From: Bin25 sp965221765
GTDB taxonomy: Bacteria; Bacteroidota; Bacteroidia; Flavobacteriales; Flavobacteriaceae
DNA: 64,000 bases
Assembly (NCBI GenBank): GCA_965221765.1
Contig: OZ244911.1
Location: 1,674,001 to 1,738,000, forward strand
Reading direction: 5' to 3'
The translations under genes and the position numbers were made by a program. Positions 9,038-18,542 of the stretch are shown here, in pieces. Each line of letters begins with the position of its first letter. Position 1 is the stretch's first letter. The notes beneath the pieces were generated by a model. It was not told the DNA's origin. It worked only from the letters and a program-made list of their open reading frames with translations, and did not search any database.

Positions 9038-9953
9038 TTGGGGAGTTTTGGGTTATTTCTAAAAATCTTTCTTCAAGAGTTGGTGTTTTTTTTACCAAAT
9101 GTGAAACATAAATTGAATGTTGAGATAATTCTTTGGTGAGTTGATTTAAAGGTAAATCTTTTAGAAGATGCAGCACTAACTTATCATCTTGTATTTCTAT
9201 TTTCTTTGTTACTTCATGTGATGCTAGAATCTTCTTCAAAGAATCAATATCATCTGAAATGATTTCTATGTAGCCATGATTTTTTGAAAAATTATCCATA
9301 GCACCTTCAAAGTATTTAATCCCATTTTTGATAATCACCACATCAGTGCAAACTTTTTCAACTTCATCCAATAAATGGGAAGCCAGTAGTATGGTAGTTC
9401 CTTTGGATGCGATTTTGGTAATCAGAGCTCGAACTTTATGAATGCCAGCGGGATCTAAACCATTCGTTGGTTCATCTAGAATTAACATTTCTGGTTGATT
9501 GATTAAAGAAGAAGCTAGCGCAAGTCGTTGTTTCATTCCTAAAGAATAAGTTTTAAACTTACTGTCTTTACGATCCCATAAATCGACATACTTTAATACT
9601 TCTTCAATTCGATTGGTAGAGCATTCTTTGATTTTACAGACCAAATGAAGATTTCGAATCGCCGATAGATAAGGATAAAAATTAGGTCTTTCGATGATAG
9701 CCCCAATTTTTTTTCGAGCTTCTTTAAAAGGAATGTTACCTTCATACCATTGGTAATCACCACTGCTTGGATTGATGGTATTGAGAATCATCCCAAGAGT
9801 TGTGGATTTTCCACTTCCATTAGGCCCTAAAAGACCATAGACCTTTCCTTTTTTAATTTGCATGGACAGTGAATCCACAGCTTTAATTTTACCATAATTC
9901 TTTGATAAAGCATTGATTTTTAATAAAAAGGAAGAGTTACTAGTATAATGCAT
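9015..9953 (-). CDS. ABC transporter ATP-binding protein
   Basis: ATPase that drives the ABC-2 permease encoded next to it. It shows Walker A GLLGPNGSGKST, Q-loop region, the signature YSLGMKQRLALASSLI, Walker B MLILDEPTNGLDPAG and the H-loop LLASHLLDEVEKV. The domain occupies about residues 8-225, followed by a short C-terminal regulatory tail of about 80 residues typical of drug/antibiotic and GldA-like exporters. A TTG six codons upstream (9971) is possible, but ATG 9953 (MHYTSN) is preferred. Substrate unknown. Confidence 0.9.
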   Translation of the reverse strand: MHYTSNSSFLLKINALSKNYGKIKAVDSLSMQIKKGKVYGLLGPNGSGKSTTLGMILNTINPSSGDYQWYEGNIPFKEARKKIGAIIERPNFYPYLSAIRNLHLVCKIKECSTNRIEEVLKYVDLWDRKDSKFKTYSLGMKQRLALASSLINQPEMLILDEPTNGLDPAGIHKVRALITKIASKGTTILLASHLLDEVEKVCTDVVIIKNGIKYFEGAMDNFSKNHGYIEIISDDIDSLKKILASHEVTKKIEIQDDKLVLHLLKDLPLNQLTKELSQHSIYVSHLVKKTPTLEERFLEITQNSPNDSVGSN

Positions 9954-9971
9954 TGAATACAAGACTAACAA

Positions 9972-10446
9972 ATGATTACAATATTACATTCATTTTGATT
10001 ATTTTATTTCAAGTATAATAGAAGATTAAATAGAATAGATTTTTTCTTGTATTTTCTGTTATCCTTATTTCTAAACAAATGGTTTATTTGACAATCATAA
10101 ACATATGAAATACAGTTAAATAAAATATTTTTTAAACATAGATTAAAAACAAGAGATAGAAATACATCAAACTATGAAAATTATAGTTTTTGATTATCCA
10201 ATCTATTCATAAAACCCACCTAATACCAAAATAAGAATGATACATTCGTTTTTAAAAAAATCAATCCTTCATGGTTTAATACAGTTGATTTTTTAAAATG
10301 CTTACATGTGCACGAGATTGTTTTGAATCTTTCAGAATGATTAAATTTAGAGCCATAGTCTAGACCGGATCTTTTGTATAGCCATTTATTGGTATAGATC
10401 TCACCACACGATGATCGTAAGACCCTCTTAAATGTATTTTGGACTT
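9972..10446. other. AT-rich stretch without a recognisable gene
   Basis: No supported frame, RNA or repeat was found in these 475 bases. They lie between the ABC transporter promoter side and an ATPase pseudogene and are probably decayed sequence. Confidence 0.5.
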
Positions 10447-11492
10447 ATGTCAGATAGGGGCAGAAGCAAAATACTTTTATGCAAGAAAATCTGAAAAAAA
10501 TCTTTTTGTTATTAGTAGATTCTATACGAGAGAATATTGGAATAAATTTTTTAATTCTAGGCTCGGCTGGCGTTGCAAAGTTAACTTTACTTGAAAATAT
10601 AGGGAGATAGCAGATTATAAAGGTTGGAAAGTAGTCAATATAAAACTGAATGATTTGCATGATATCAAAGCCTTAAGGAAATATTTTGGGCAATATTCGA
10701 AAATTAATGCAAGTGAAGCGTTTACTGCCGGAGGGTTTGTTGGCTTTTCTGCGGGCACTAATATGTTTTTTTAAAAATCGATTTTACAAGTTTTAAAAAC
10801 TGAAAAGACACCTTTGGTATTGGATGAAACACAAGAAATTAGAGATATCTAAAACACTCACAAAAGCTTATCTACTTGGCCAAAAGATATTGGATGAGAT
10901 TTATAATGTTGGTTTTGGTCGCCCACTAGTGCTTTTGGTCGTTAGATTAGGAACGACAAAAAGTATTTTTGAAAAATTTAGCCTACCGAGGTTTCGAAAG
11001 AATACAGTGATTCATTTAGGAAAGTTAGAACAGATTACTGAAAAGGCCATTATTCGTGATTGGATTCATGCTATCAGCGAGCACACTCATGGTTAGCGAC
11101 AACCTATTTCAAATTAAAGGGGGGGGGTGAAGCATCAACCTATTTACTCAAAAATTCGAGTCGACTGATATTATAAGACTTGAAAATTGTTTTGAAGAAA
11201 GAAAAATTGGTAGGATATTGACTACTATAAATCAGCCATTATGAGGTTTTGATGATTAGAAAATGAGAAGAGATTACCAAATTATTGATTACAAAAGCAC
11301 TAGATCATAAAAAATAGTTTTTCATTTCGAAAAAGAATATAGTTTGAGAGAATCGATGATTTTATTTGAAAGAATAATAGAAAAGGGGATTTTTCATATG
11401 AATGATGATGGAAATTACTCTGTACCGATTCCTTTCATGCGATTGTGGTTAATATCAAATTATGGATTAGAAAAAAGCCTCATCCTTTAAGT
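10447..11492 (+). pseudogene. Decayed P-loop ATPase gene, paralogue of the ATPase at the right window edge
   Basis: Broken frames can be joined into one protein. ATG 10447 gives MSDRGRSKILLCKK, another frame gives FLILGSAGVAKLTLLENI (a damaged Walker A), then KGWKVVNIKLNDLHDIKALR, KSILQVLKTEKTPLVLDETQ (Walker B), LPRFRKNTVIHLGKLEQITE and finally a winged-helix-like tail SLRESMILFERIIEKGIF with YSVPIPFMRLWLISNYG. These blocks follow the same order as in the gene starting at 63585 (MALDRGSKSFFYGRK, FLIQGAPGVGKTTLWEH, TPTILALDEAQK). Several stops and shifts, and a nine-G run at 11119, show that it is dead. Function of the family is unknown; the VPIPxMxxWL tail is typical of a group of bacterial AAA-like ATPases. 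Confidence 0.75.
11119..11127 (+). repeat. G9 homopolymer in the ATPase pseudogene
   Basis: Nine G in the context AAA-G9-TGAA, directly after the last stop of a 90-codon fragment. The flanks (AAA before, TGAA after) are identical to those of the G9 run at 61639-61647 in the restriction gene. Confidence 0.9.
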
Positions 11493-11725
11493 TAAGAAAA
11501 GCAGTAGAAAATAGATGGTCGATGGAGTAATAAATTATATTTCTAAGCAACCTATGAGAGACTAACCTCAACTACTCTGTTTTCCCAATTGGATAGAGCT
11601 ATTTCTCCCATATTTAGTTCTAATATTTTCAAAGACTTAATTATCGATTACTTTTCTTCATTATAGGAATGGGGTGTTGAATTGTTCCCTAAATTGAAGA
11701 GTTAAAATATTTTCGAATTTATTTT

Positions 11726-12799
11726 TTGAGCAGGCATCAAATTGCTAATTTCGAAGTAATGATTCAAGAAAAGCTAATATCCAAGAAAAAGCCGTTTTTT
11801 AAGATTTCAGAGCAATTACAAAGCTATTTAAAGCAATACCGACGATGGGTTCATCTCTCATTGACATACCAAGACTTAACACGGTTTGCTGGTTCAACTA
11901 TAATCTACGATAAAAACCAACAAGATAGTTTATGGATTCAAGTGTTTTATAATGAGTATGAAAGAGTTGAAATTGAAAATAACTTGAAATTAGTCTATAA
12001 CATGTTGCATTCTGATGGAAGAAAATCTAATCTCCAATATTTTAATGTTGATTCCATCGACTATTGCACTTTTGGCAATTCACATCCTTTTCGTATTAAA
12101 ATTAGAAACACACTTAATGATAATTACACGTATTTCTATATCAAACAGACGGATAGTTCTCGAGTTTTTGGATTAGAATTTGAGCATATGTTATCACCCT
12201 ATAATTTAAATTATATGGTCAACCATCATATGCTCATCGAAGAACATATCATAGGTATTTCAGGGGATGTGTTTATAGAAGAGTATTTATCTCTATGTAA
12301 CGAAAGTGAAAAAGCACAAATCGCCAAAGAATATGTTAAGTTCAATGAACGGTGTATGATTCGCTTATTGGGAGATATGCGTGCTTATAATTTTGTCATG
12401 ATTCCTACCCATGACTTCGATCATGTTGTGCATAAAATCAGAGCAATTGATTTTGATCAACAATCTTATGAAGGGAAGTTTATGGTTTATCGCCCTCAAT
12501 TTTTTAAAGAAAACATACAATTAACGGATTTAGTTCGTTTAAAACTTACCAAAGACTCAATATTTCAATATAAAGTGGAGGAAAGATCAATTGTTGCCAA
12601 AAGAATTACTAGTTCTAAAGCTCGTTTGAATAAAATCCTTGATGTCATGAAAAATTCAATAGTGTCAAACAATGAAAATATTAATCGATTAAAAAAAGAA
12701 ATATACAGTTATACCCATGAATCATCGTTTAATCAATGCCTTTCAATGGGAGATGTTATGGAAGCGACATTTGGACACATAAAAGCAAATTATTTATAA
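11726..12799 (+). CDS. Conserved flavobacterial protein of unknown function, possibly kinase-like
   Basis: The 357 residues resemble a protein family I recall from Flavobacteriia with no assigned function. No signal peptide or membrane helix. The segment RLLGDMRAYNFVMI followed about 22 residues later by AIDFDQQ resembles the catalytic loop (G-D-x4-N) and metal-binding D-F-D of aminoglycoside-phosphotransferase/atypical kinases; this fold guess is inference. A charged helical C-terminus (about 300-345) follows. The listed start is TTG 11726; an ATG eleven codons later (11759, MIQEKLIS) is equally likely. It stands alone between an ATPase pseudogene and a restriction-modification cassette, but its frame is clean, so it is probably under selection. 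Confidence 0.7.
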   Translation: MSRHQIANFEVMIQEKLISKKKPFFKISEQLQSYLKQYRRWVHLSLTYQDLTRFAGSTIIYDKNQQDSLWIQVFYNEYERVEIENNLKLVYNMLHSDGRKSNLQYFNVDSIDYCTFGNSHPFRIKIRNTLNDNYTYFYIKQTDSSRVFGLEFEHMLSPYNLNYMVNHHMLIEEHIIGISGDVFIEEYLSLCNESEKAQIAKEYVKFNERCMIRLLGDMRAYNFVMIPTHDFDHVVHKIRAIDFDQQSYEGKFMVYRPQFFKENIQLTDLVRLKLTKDSIFQYKVEERSIVAKRITSSKARLNKILDVMKNSIVSNNENINRLKKEIYSYTHESSFNQCLSMGDVMEATFGHIKANYL

Positions 12800-12904
12800 C
12801 GTTTTGAACTCAAGATAGAAATTACGAAATTTTGATAAATTGATCATGTTTTATTATCTTTTCAGCAGTTTAAGATTAAATAATAAAATGTTCAAGTTAT
12901 TTGA

Positions 12905-14296
12905 CTAAGAGCATCTATAAATATTTTCAATATAACTTTTATTCAACCAAAAACACTGTTTTGTAAATTCATTCATTCCAGTAATCTCATCTTTCTTTGG
13001 TAGAGGAAAGGTATCTTTTTTATCATTGGCGTGAGGACGCACATGAGTTAAATAACTATCGTAGGACTTTGGAAAATTGTTCTTAATGATTCCGTTTTTT
13101 GTTTTCTCTAAGACGATATTTCCACTTTCTAAAACAATTTTGGTTCGATTAAATACAATTCTAAACTCATCAATATCTTTGGCTGATAAACTCCAAAACT
13201 TAACTTTTTCAAATCGTAAGGTTCCTCTGTTACGTTTAAAAAAGAGAAACAGAAATTTATTTTGAACAAAATCTTTAATTTTTGAATCTTCCCAATTTTC
13301 GTTAATAATTTCTATAAATCTAAAGCTAGGAAAAGAAATATGTTCTCTTATTGTATTGTTTTCTTCTACCCGAATGGTTCGTCTTATAACATTTGCTTTT
13401 TCAAATTCTTCAATTAAGTAATTTTCTTTAACACCTAACATGCGTTTTGTCATAGAATCGTAGTAATTCTTTGATTTGGGATTTAATGATATTCCTAATT
13501 TGTTTTCAATTTCAGTTGTAGACAAACCAACAAATTCGTTAAATCGGTTTTCAATGAGAGATTCAATATTTCCTTGATTAAGTTCATTTTCTGATAAGAC
13601 ACTTTGTGATTTGTTTTTTCCAACAAAAGAATTATATATCAAGTTTACGTATCTAGGTTTAAGAGCAAAAGCTCTTCTTTGCGCTAGTATTTTTGAGTTC
13701 GGTTGACTTATTTGAGATGATTTTTTATCTGAGCCTTTAGGACTTGCTTCTAAATAAAAAGTGTCTTTCCCAGAAATCGTATGAGCAATACCTTTGGTAA
13801 CCTTAGATTGAATGCTCAGCCAGTCTTTTTCGATTTGTATTAAATCTTTTTTTGAGAATTTCCATGTTTCAACCAATTTATTGGTATAGTCGTATGGCAA
13901 CTGATCTTGAATCCAAAGGTAAAACACAAGAAGTAGGTGTTGGTTTTTAATCCAAAAAGTACTAGTTATAAAATTCTCATTGATTATGTCATTATAGTTA
14001 ATCATGTTAAGGACAAGTCGTTCTTTAACACTTAAATTTCCTTTTTTCAGCCTCTTTAAAGGGGCCGTTTTTAGCTCTAATCCTATATCAACGAAATCAG
14101 GTTCAGATTTCGAATTTGCTTTATACCCGAAGTATATTTCTTCCAATAATATTCCAAAACGTCCCTTTCCTTCGTAGGTTTTTGAAAACTGAAAGTCACA
14201 TAAATCTCTGATGCTATTATTCTCTAGTTGTTTAGCATAATTCACTACTGATTTGATGCATGTTTTATCGTAGTTTTTATGATTAAACATGATCAA
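12905..14296 (-). CDS. Sau3AI/MutH-family restriction endonuclease
   Basis: Predicted type II restriction nuclease related to R.Sau3AI (whose target is GATC). In the 463-residue product the MutH-like N-terminal domain shows KGRFGILLEEIYFG (Glu52/53) and PDFVDIGLELKTAPLK, with Asp67, Glu74 and Lys76 spaced as the D-x6-E-x-K catalytic triad of MutH. The C-terminal half (about 260-460) fits the second, catalytically weak MutH-like domain of Sau3AI (KYVFxxLS-type region RFEKVKFWSLSAKDIDEF). It follows a methyltransferase gene by 71 bases on the same strand. The actual target is not known; a GATC-like site is inferred from the family only. Confidence 0.85.
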   Translation of the reverse strand: MIMFNHKNYDKTCIKSVVNYAKQLENNSIRDLCDFQFSKTYEGKGRFGILLEEIYFGYKANSKSEPDFVDIGLELKTAPLKRLKKGNLSVKERLVLNMINYNDIINENFITSTFWIKNQHLLLVFYLWIQDQLPYDYTNKLVETWKFSKKDLIQIEKDWLSIQSKVTKGIAHTISGKDTFYLEASPKGSDKKSSQISQPNSKILAQRRAFALKPRYVNLIYNSFVGKNKSQSVLSENELNQGNIESLIENRFNEFVGLSTTEIENKLGISLNPKSKNYYDSMTKRMLGVKENYLIEEFEKANVIRRTIRVEENNTIREHISFPSFRFIEIINENWEDSKIKDFVQNKFLFLFFKRNRGTLRFEKVKFWSLSAKDIDEFRIVFNRTKIVLESGNIVLEKTKNGIIKNNFPKSYDSYLTHVRPHANDKKDTFPLPKKDEITGMNEFTKQCFWLNKSYIENIYRCS

Positions 14297-14367
14297 TCAT
14301 TTCAAACTCCATATATTAATAATGATTTTTAAATCAGAAAAGGTTTTACTTTTAAATGGGTTTAATG

Positions 14368-15174
14368 CTATGCAGGTTTTTTATACTTGCTTAAAATGCC
14401 AGGGATACGATACTTTTCATTGATTACTCCATTATTAGATAATCTATCTAAGATCATTTTATGATATTTTTTATTAATCTCACAAGAGATAAAGTTCCTT
14501 TGCATCTGTTTTGTCAAAACTAATTCTGAACCGCTACCCCCAAATAGCACAAAAACAATATCATTAATTTTTGTAGTGGCATTGATTAGCATTGAAACCA
14601 AGCTTAATGGGATTTGACATGCGTGAAAAGTTTTATCTTTAGAAACATTTTTCACGAGATTGAAATAAAACCAACTATATGGCATTCTGCCTTTTTCCCC
14701 TCTTCTAATCCTTTCTAAAATTCTTTTGTCTGTGGGGTTTTGATATGGAACAGCCACTTGATTTTTATAGAAGTTATTTTCTTTGGATTTTGTAGCGTGT
14801 AATATACTCCTATGAGCTGTAGTAAAACGTTTTTTTGAATGACCGACATTGGTGTTGTATACCCACGAATAATCTTGCACGTCATAAGCTATGCAATCTA
14901 AATATTTTACTCGTAAATAGGCATTTTGTTTTGGATAATTTATCGTAAATAAATTACCGTTGGCTTTTAATACGCGCATTGATTCATTAATCAATTCTCC
15001 GTACCAATCTATGTATTCATTCCACTTTTTAGTAAATTTTTGTCCAGCATAATTGATACCAACATTATAGTCTGGGTCAGCATAAACCATATCCACCGAA
15101 TTGTCTGGCAATTCTCTTAATATGTTTATGACATCGGAATTTAGTACAGAATTTAGATATTTTTCAACTATCAT
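14368..15174 (-). CDS. DNA methyltransferase (adenine-N6 or cytosine-N4, beta-type motif order)
   Basis: Modification enzyme of the local restriction-modification cassette. The 268 residues carry the catalytic motif IV early (DPDY, 33-36, in MVYADPDYNVGI) and the S-adenosylmethionine-binding motif I near the C-terminus (VLFGGSGSELV, FGGSGSE at 211-217, preceded by FHACQIPLSLVSMLI). That order is the beta class, as in M.RsrI/M.MunI-like enzymes. The third residue of motif IV is Asp, where Pro is usual. Its start codon shares a base with the stop of the upstream nuclease-like gene (15174), so the two are translationally coupled; the Sau3AI-like gene follows. Confidence 0.88.
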   Translation of the reverse strand: MIVEKYLNSVLNSDVINILRELPDNSVDMVYADPDYNVGINYAGQKFTKKWNEYIDWYGELINESMRVLKANGNLFTINYPKQNAYLRVKYLDCIAYDVQDYSWVYNTNVGHSKKRFTTAHRSILHATKSKENNFYKNQVAVPYQNPTDKRILERIRRGEKGRMPYSWFYFNLVKNVSKDKTFHACQIPLSLVSMLINATTKINDIVFVLFGGSGSELVLTKQMQRNFISCEINKKYHKMILDRLSNNGVINEKYRIPGILSKYKKPA

Positions 15175-15968
15175 TATGGTTGTGATTTAAAATTATATTG
15201 CCTTTTTTTTACTAATTGTAGTGAGGTTAAATCATTTTCATTTTGAAATTCATAAAGATACATTCGAATAGATATTTTTCTTTTTTTCTTGCTATAACTT
15301 TGCAGAAGATAACAACAATTTATTTTGGAAGTAGAAGGTATTATTTGACGATTGTAGAGAGTTGGATAAAAAATTTGATAGATAGCGAAGTCTTTTACTT
15401 TGAAATTTAACGAGTTTTTTGCTTCGACAATCGTAACATTATTGTTATACTCAAAAGTCGCATCGATTTCTATTTGAAGCTTATGGGCTATCATTGGTTG
15501 CTTTCCAAAATTATAATGAGCATTGATTTTTGTTCTCCTTGGTAGATAAATATTTGGATTTCCATCAAAAGATTCTGGGTATAAAAAATTTTTAATGACC
15601 CCTTGATTATAAGCCATCGAAACTACATTACTCTCACTATTATCAGTATGATTTAACAAACTCTTCAAATATTGCCAATCTTTTATTTCATCATCATTAA
15701 CCTTTTCGAAATCGTGATACCAACTTTTAATTCCCTTAAAAAATTTGTGACGTCCATTACCAAGATGAGCTATGAAATAATCTTTTTCTACAAGAATTTG
15801 TGGTAGTTGACTCGAGTTATGAATCGCTGTTGCATCATGATGGTTACTAAACTTGTGATTAATTGATATTTTCTTAACTAATCTATTATTAAATACGAAT
15901 TCTTTTTTCTTTTCACAATGATTAAAAACGTCAATAATGGTCAATTCTTTTTTTCCTTGTTTTTTCAT
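15174..15968 (-). CDS. PD-(D/E)XK nuclease-like protein of the restriction cassette
   Basis: Probably a second restriction endonuclease or an accessory nuclease. In the 264 residues the segment QIEIDATFEYNNNVTIVEAK gives Glu167, Asp169 and Glu182-x-Lys184, the D-x(n)-E-x-K arrangement of PD-(D/E)XK nucleases, followed by a helix-strand pattern with YQIFYPTLY. It resembles a family I associate with type II restriction proteins of unknown specificity, but I cannot name it firmly. It is the first gene of a three-gene operon (nuclease-like, methyltransferase, Sau3AI-like) and overlaps the methyltransferase start by one base. Confidence 0.6.
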   Translation of the reverse strand: MKKQGKKELTIIDVFNHCEKKKEFVFNNRLVKKISINHKFSNHHDATAIHNSSQLPQILVEKDYFIAHLGNGRHKFFKGIKSWYHDFEKVNDDEIKDWQYLKSLLNHTDNSESNVVSMAYNQGVIKNFLYPESFDGNPNIYLPRRTKINAHYNFGKQPMIAHKLQIEIDATFEYNNNVTIVEAKNSLNFKVKDFAIYQIFYPTLYNRQIIPSTSKINCCYLLQSYSKKKRKISIRMYLYEFQNENDLTSLQLVKKRQYNFKSQP

Positions 15969-16078
15969 GAGAGATTTATTCTACTTGCACCTAATTTTTA
16001 TATTCCATAACTTGCAAGGTAGGATAAATGTTTATTCTTTTATTCAGTTATATCTGACTTTCAATTGGGAAAATAATT

Positions 16079-17119
16079 TCATCCTCGATTGTTAATTTGG
16101 GGTATTATATAGGCTTTTAATATCAATAGGAAATATAATCCTACTAGGATGCTAGCACATAAAAGATGCAATGGTTGAGTAGCAAAGGGAAAGTCGAAAT
16201 GATAGAGCACTAAACCGATAATTACCTCAAGCAATACCAATATGAATATAGATACAAACAGTTTTGGCAATTGCTTTGATTTTAAAAATTGAATGAATAA
16301 GACAGCATGTAAAATCAGTAAAGCAAAACCCAAACGAGCATGCTGGTAATAACTAGTTGGTGTATTTTCTTTTAAACTGATATCATGCATTAAAAGTCCT
16401 TGATTGATTTGTAAATCGACAATTTGACGCACTTGTAATCCAAAGCCGATTTGGATAATGAGGAGCCCAAAGCCTATAATCAATAATCGATTAATCCATG
16501 GATTTTTAATCTTTGAAATGATTGATGGATGTTGCCACGTCAAAGAATATAACATCATCAAAAAAAAGACAATAATCAGCGCCACCACCATATGTATAGA
16601 TACTTTAGTTGGCATTAGATTAGAATCGACAACGACTTTTCCAAGCCATCCTTGAAATCCCATGAGTAAGACCACTAGTAAAGAAAAAAAGATTAATGAT
16701 TTTTGGGACTTATAAAATCTGAGAGATAATACCAATAAAATGAGCGTGGCCAATCCTGCGATAGCACCTAATAATCGGTTGATGTATTCGGTATAGGTTT
16801 TATAAACATTAAATTCAGCATAATCATGTTTGGTATAAACCATCCAATGATGTTCTATAAACTTAGACCCAGAAGTAAAACTAGAATTGGCAACTAGTAG
16901 TCGATTGTTTTGAATAATGATCTGTCCTTTTTTATATTCTTGATTAGGATTCCAATGAAGTTGAGATTGCTTGGTAGGAGGGATTATATAGCCAAAACAC
17001 TTAGGCCAATCAGGACAACCCATTCCACTTCCAGTCATTCTAACGATGGATCCTGCGGTGATGACCAAGTAGACTAAAATCAAACTGATTTTAACCCAAA
17101 GACGAAAACTAGTTTTCAT
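16079..17119 (-). CDS. ctaA: Heme A synthase, COX15/CtaA family
   Basis: Membrane enzyme that oxidises the C8 methyl of heme O to make heme A for aa3/caa3-type cytochrome oxidase. It has 346 residues and about eight membrane helices. The family opening VYLVITAGSIVRMTGSGMGC-PDWPKCFG is present (residues about 17-44), then the loop EFNVYKTYTEYINRL, the GFQGWLGKVVVDSN block and the late heme-ligand regions (Hs in IHMVVAL, ARLGFALLILHAV, QPLHLLCA). The long soluble insert at 44-95 is seen in COX15-type proteins of Bacteroidota. The start overlaps the cca stop by 11 bases. Presence implies aerobic respiration with heme A. Confidence 0.92.
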   Translation of the reverse strand: MKTSFRLWVKISLILVYLVITAGSIVRMTGSGMGCPDWPKCFGYIIPPTKQSQLHWNPNQEYKKGQIIIQNNRLLVANSSFTSGSKFIEHHWMVYTKHDYAEFNVYKTYTEYINRLLGAIAGLATLILLVLSLRFYKSQKSLIFFSLLVVLLMGFQGWLGKVVVDSNLMPTKVSIHMVVALIIVFFLMMLYSLTWQHPSIISKIKNPWINRLLIIGFGLLIIQIGFGLQVRQIVDLQINQGLLMHDISLKENTPTSYYQHARLGFALLILHAVLFIQFLKSKQLPKLFVSIFILVLLEVIIGLVLYHFDFPFATQPLHLLCASILVGLYFLLILKAYIIPQINNRG

Positions 17120-18542
17120 GGGGAATTAAACCCAATTTTTCTCCTTCTTGAATCATTACTTGAAAAGCTTGTGAATATTCGTTTTCGATGTCCCCTTGGA
17201 GTATTGCTTCAGTAATCGCTTCTTTAACCATACCAACTTGTTTGGATGGTTTAATATTAAAGTAGTCCATGATAAAGTCTCCACTGATTGGTGGCTGAAA
17301 ATTTCTTAATCGATCTCGATTTTCAACTTCTACTATTTTTTGCTTTACAATTTCAAAATTGTTATAATAGTTTTGGAACCGATTTTTGTTTTTGGTGGTG
17401 ATATCGGCTTGACAAAGCGTAATGAGATCATCAATATGATTTCCTGCATCGAAAATCAATCGACGAATCGCAGAATCAGTGACTGAATCTTCTACAATAG
17501 AAATGGGGCGAGAACTCATGGAAATCAACTTTTGGACATATCTCAGATGTTCATTTAAAGGCATATGTAATCGCTTAAAAATAGGCTTCACCATTTTTGA
17601 ACCAACTAATTCGTGATTCCAAAAAGTCCATTTTGAAGGCGGTATAAATTTTTTAGTGGATGGTTTGCCTATATCATGTAAGAGAGCGGCCCACCGTAAC
17701 CAAAGCTTATCCGTTACGTTAGAAATATTATCTACTACCTGCAGGGTATGTAAAAAATTATCTTTGTGAGTAAAACCATCTATTTCTTCTACCCCCTTAA
17801 GATTAGTAATTTCTGGAATTAATAGTTCTAAAATTCCATAATCATCTAATAACTTTAAGCCAATTGAAGGTTTTGGTGTTAATAAAATTGCATTCAACTC
17901 TTCGACGACCCTTTCTCTAGAAACGATTTCTAATCGATGTCGATTTTTTTGAATCCCTGCAACCGTTTTGGGTTCAATGTCAAATTCTAATTGGGTTGCA
18001 AAACGGATGGCTCTTAAAATTCTTAACGGATCATCACTGAATGTTTTTGAAGGATCTAGGGGAGTCCGTATCCATTTGGAATCTAAATCTTTGATGCCAT
18101 TAAAATGATCATGTAATTTCCCTTGAGAATTTAAATTAATGCTTACTGCTAGTGCATTGATTGTAAAATCTCTTCGATATAAATCATCTCTTAATGTACC
18201 AATCTCAACCAATGGGTTTCGACTATCACGTGAATAGGACTCTTTACGGGAGCCAACAAATTCATAAATTAAATTTTTGTATCGAAACATCGCCGTCCCA
18301 TAGGTTTTATAAACTACAAATTTTGAGGCTTCTTTTAGCTGATCATGGACTTGTTTGGCAAATGCGATTCCATCACCAACAATAACAATATCTAGTTCTT
18401 TGATCGGAAATCGCTTTAAAATACAGTCTCGTATACAACCTCCGACTAAATAAACTTCAATTGAAAGCTCATCAGCAACTGTTTGTATTTTTTGAACGCC
18501 ATCAAATTCAAGTAATAATCCAAAATCGATTTGAGAATTCAA
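17109..18542 (-). CDS. cca: CCA tRNA nucleotidyltransferase with HD domain
   Basis: Adds or repairs the CCA end of tRNAs. It has 477 residues. The class II nucleotidyltransferase head shows YLVGGCIRDCIL and the metal-binding KELDIVIVG (D-x-D variant), then the basic RNA-binding segment RRDFTINALAVSIN and the DPLRILRAIRFATQL block. A C-terminal HD phosphohydrolase domain follows (WLRWAALLHDIGKP, His-Asp). The start TTG 18542 overlaps the tsaC stop by four bases (TTGA), so translation is coupled. The frame is complete. Confidence 0.95.
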   Translation of the reverse strand: MNSQIDFGLLLEFDGVQKIQTVADELSIEVYLVGGCIRDCILKRFPIKELDIVIVGDGIAFAKQVHDQLKEASKFVVYKTYGTAMFRYKNLIYEFVGSRKESYSRDSRNPLVEIGTLRDDLYRRDFTINALAVSINLNSQGKLHDHFNGIKDLDSKWIRTPLDPSKTFSDDPLRILRAIRFATQLEFDIEPKTVAGIQKNRHRLEIVSRERVVEELNAILLTPKPSIGLKLLDDYGILELLIPEITNLKGVEEIDGFTHKDNFLHTLQVVDNISNVTDKLWLRWAALLHDIGKPSTKKFIPPSKWTFWNHELVGSKMVKPIFKRLHMPLNEHLRYVQKLISMSSRPISIVEDSVTDSAIRRLIFDAGNHIDDLITLCQADITTKNKNRFQNYYNNFEIVKQKIVEVENRDRLRNFQPPISGDFIMDYFNIKPSKQVGMVKEAITEAILQGDIENEYSQAFQVMIQEGEKLGLIPHEN

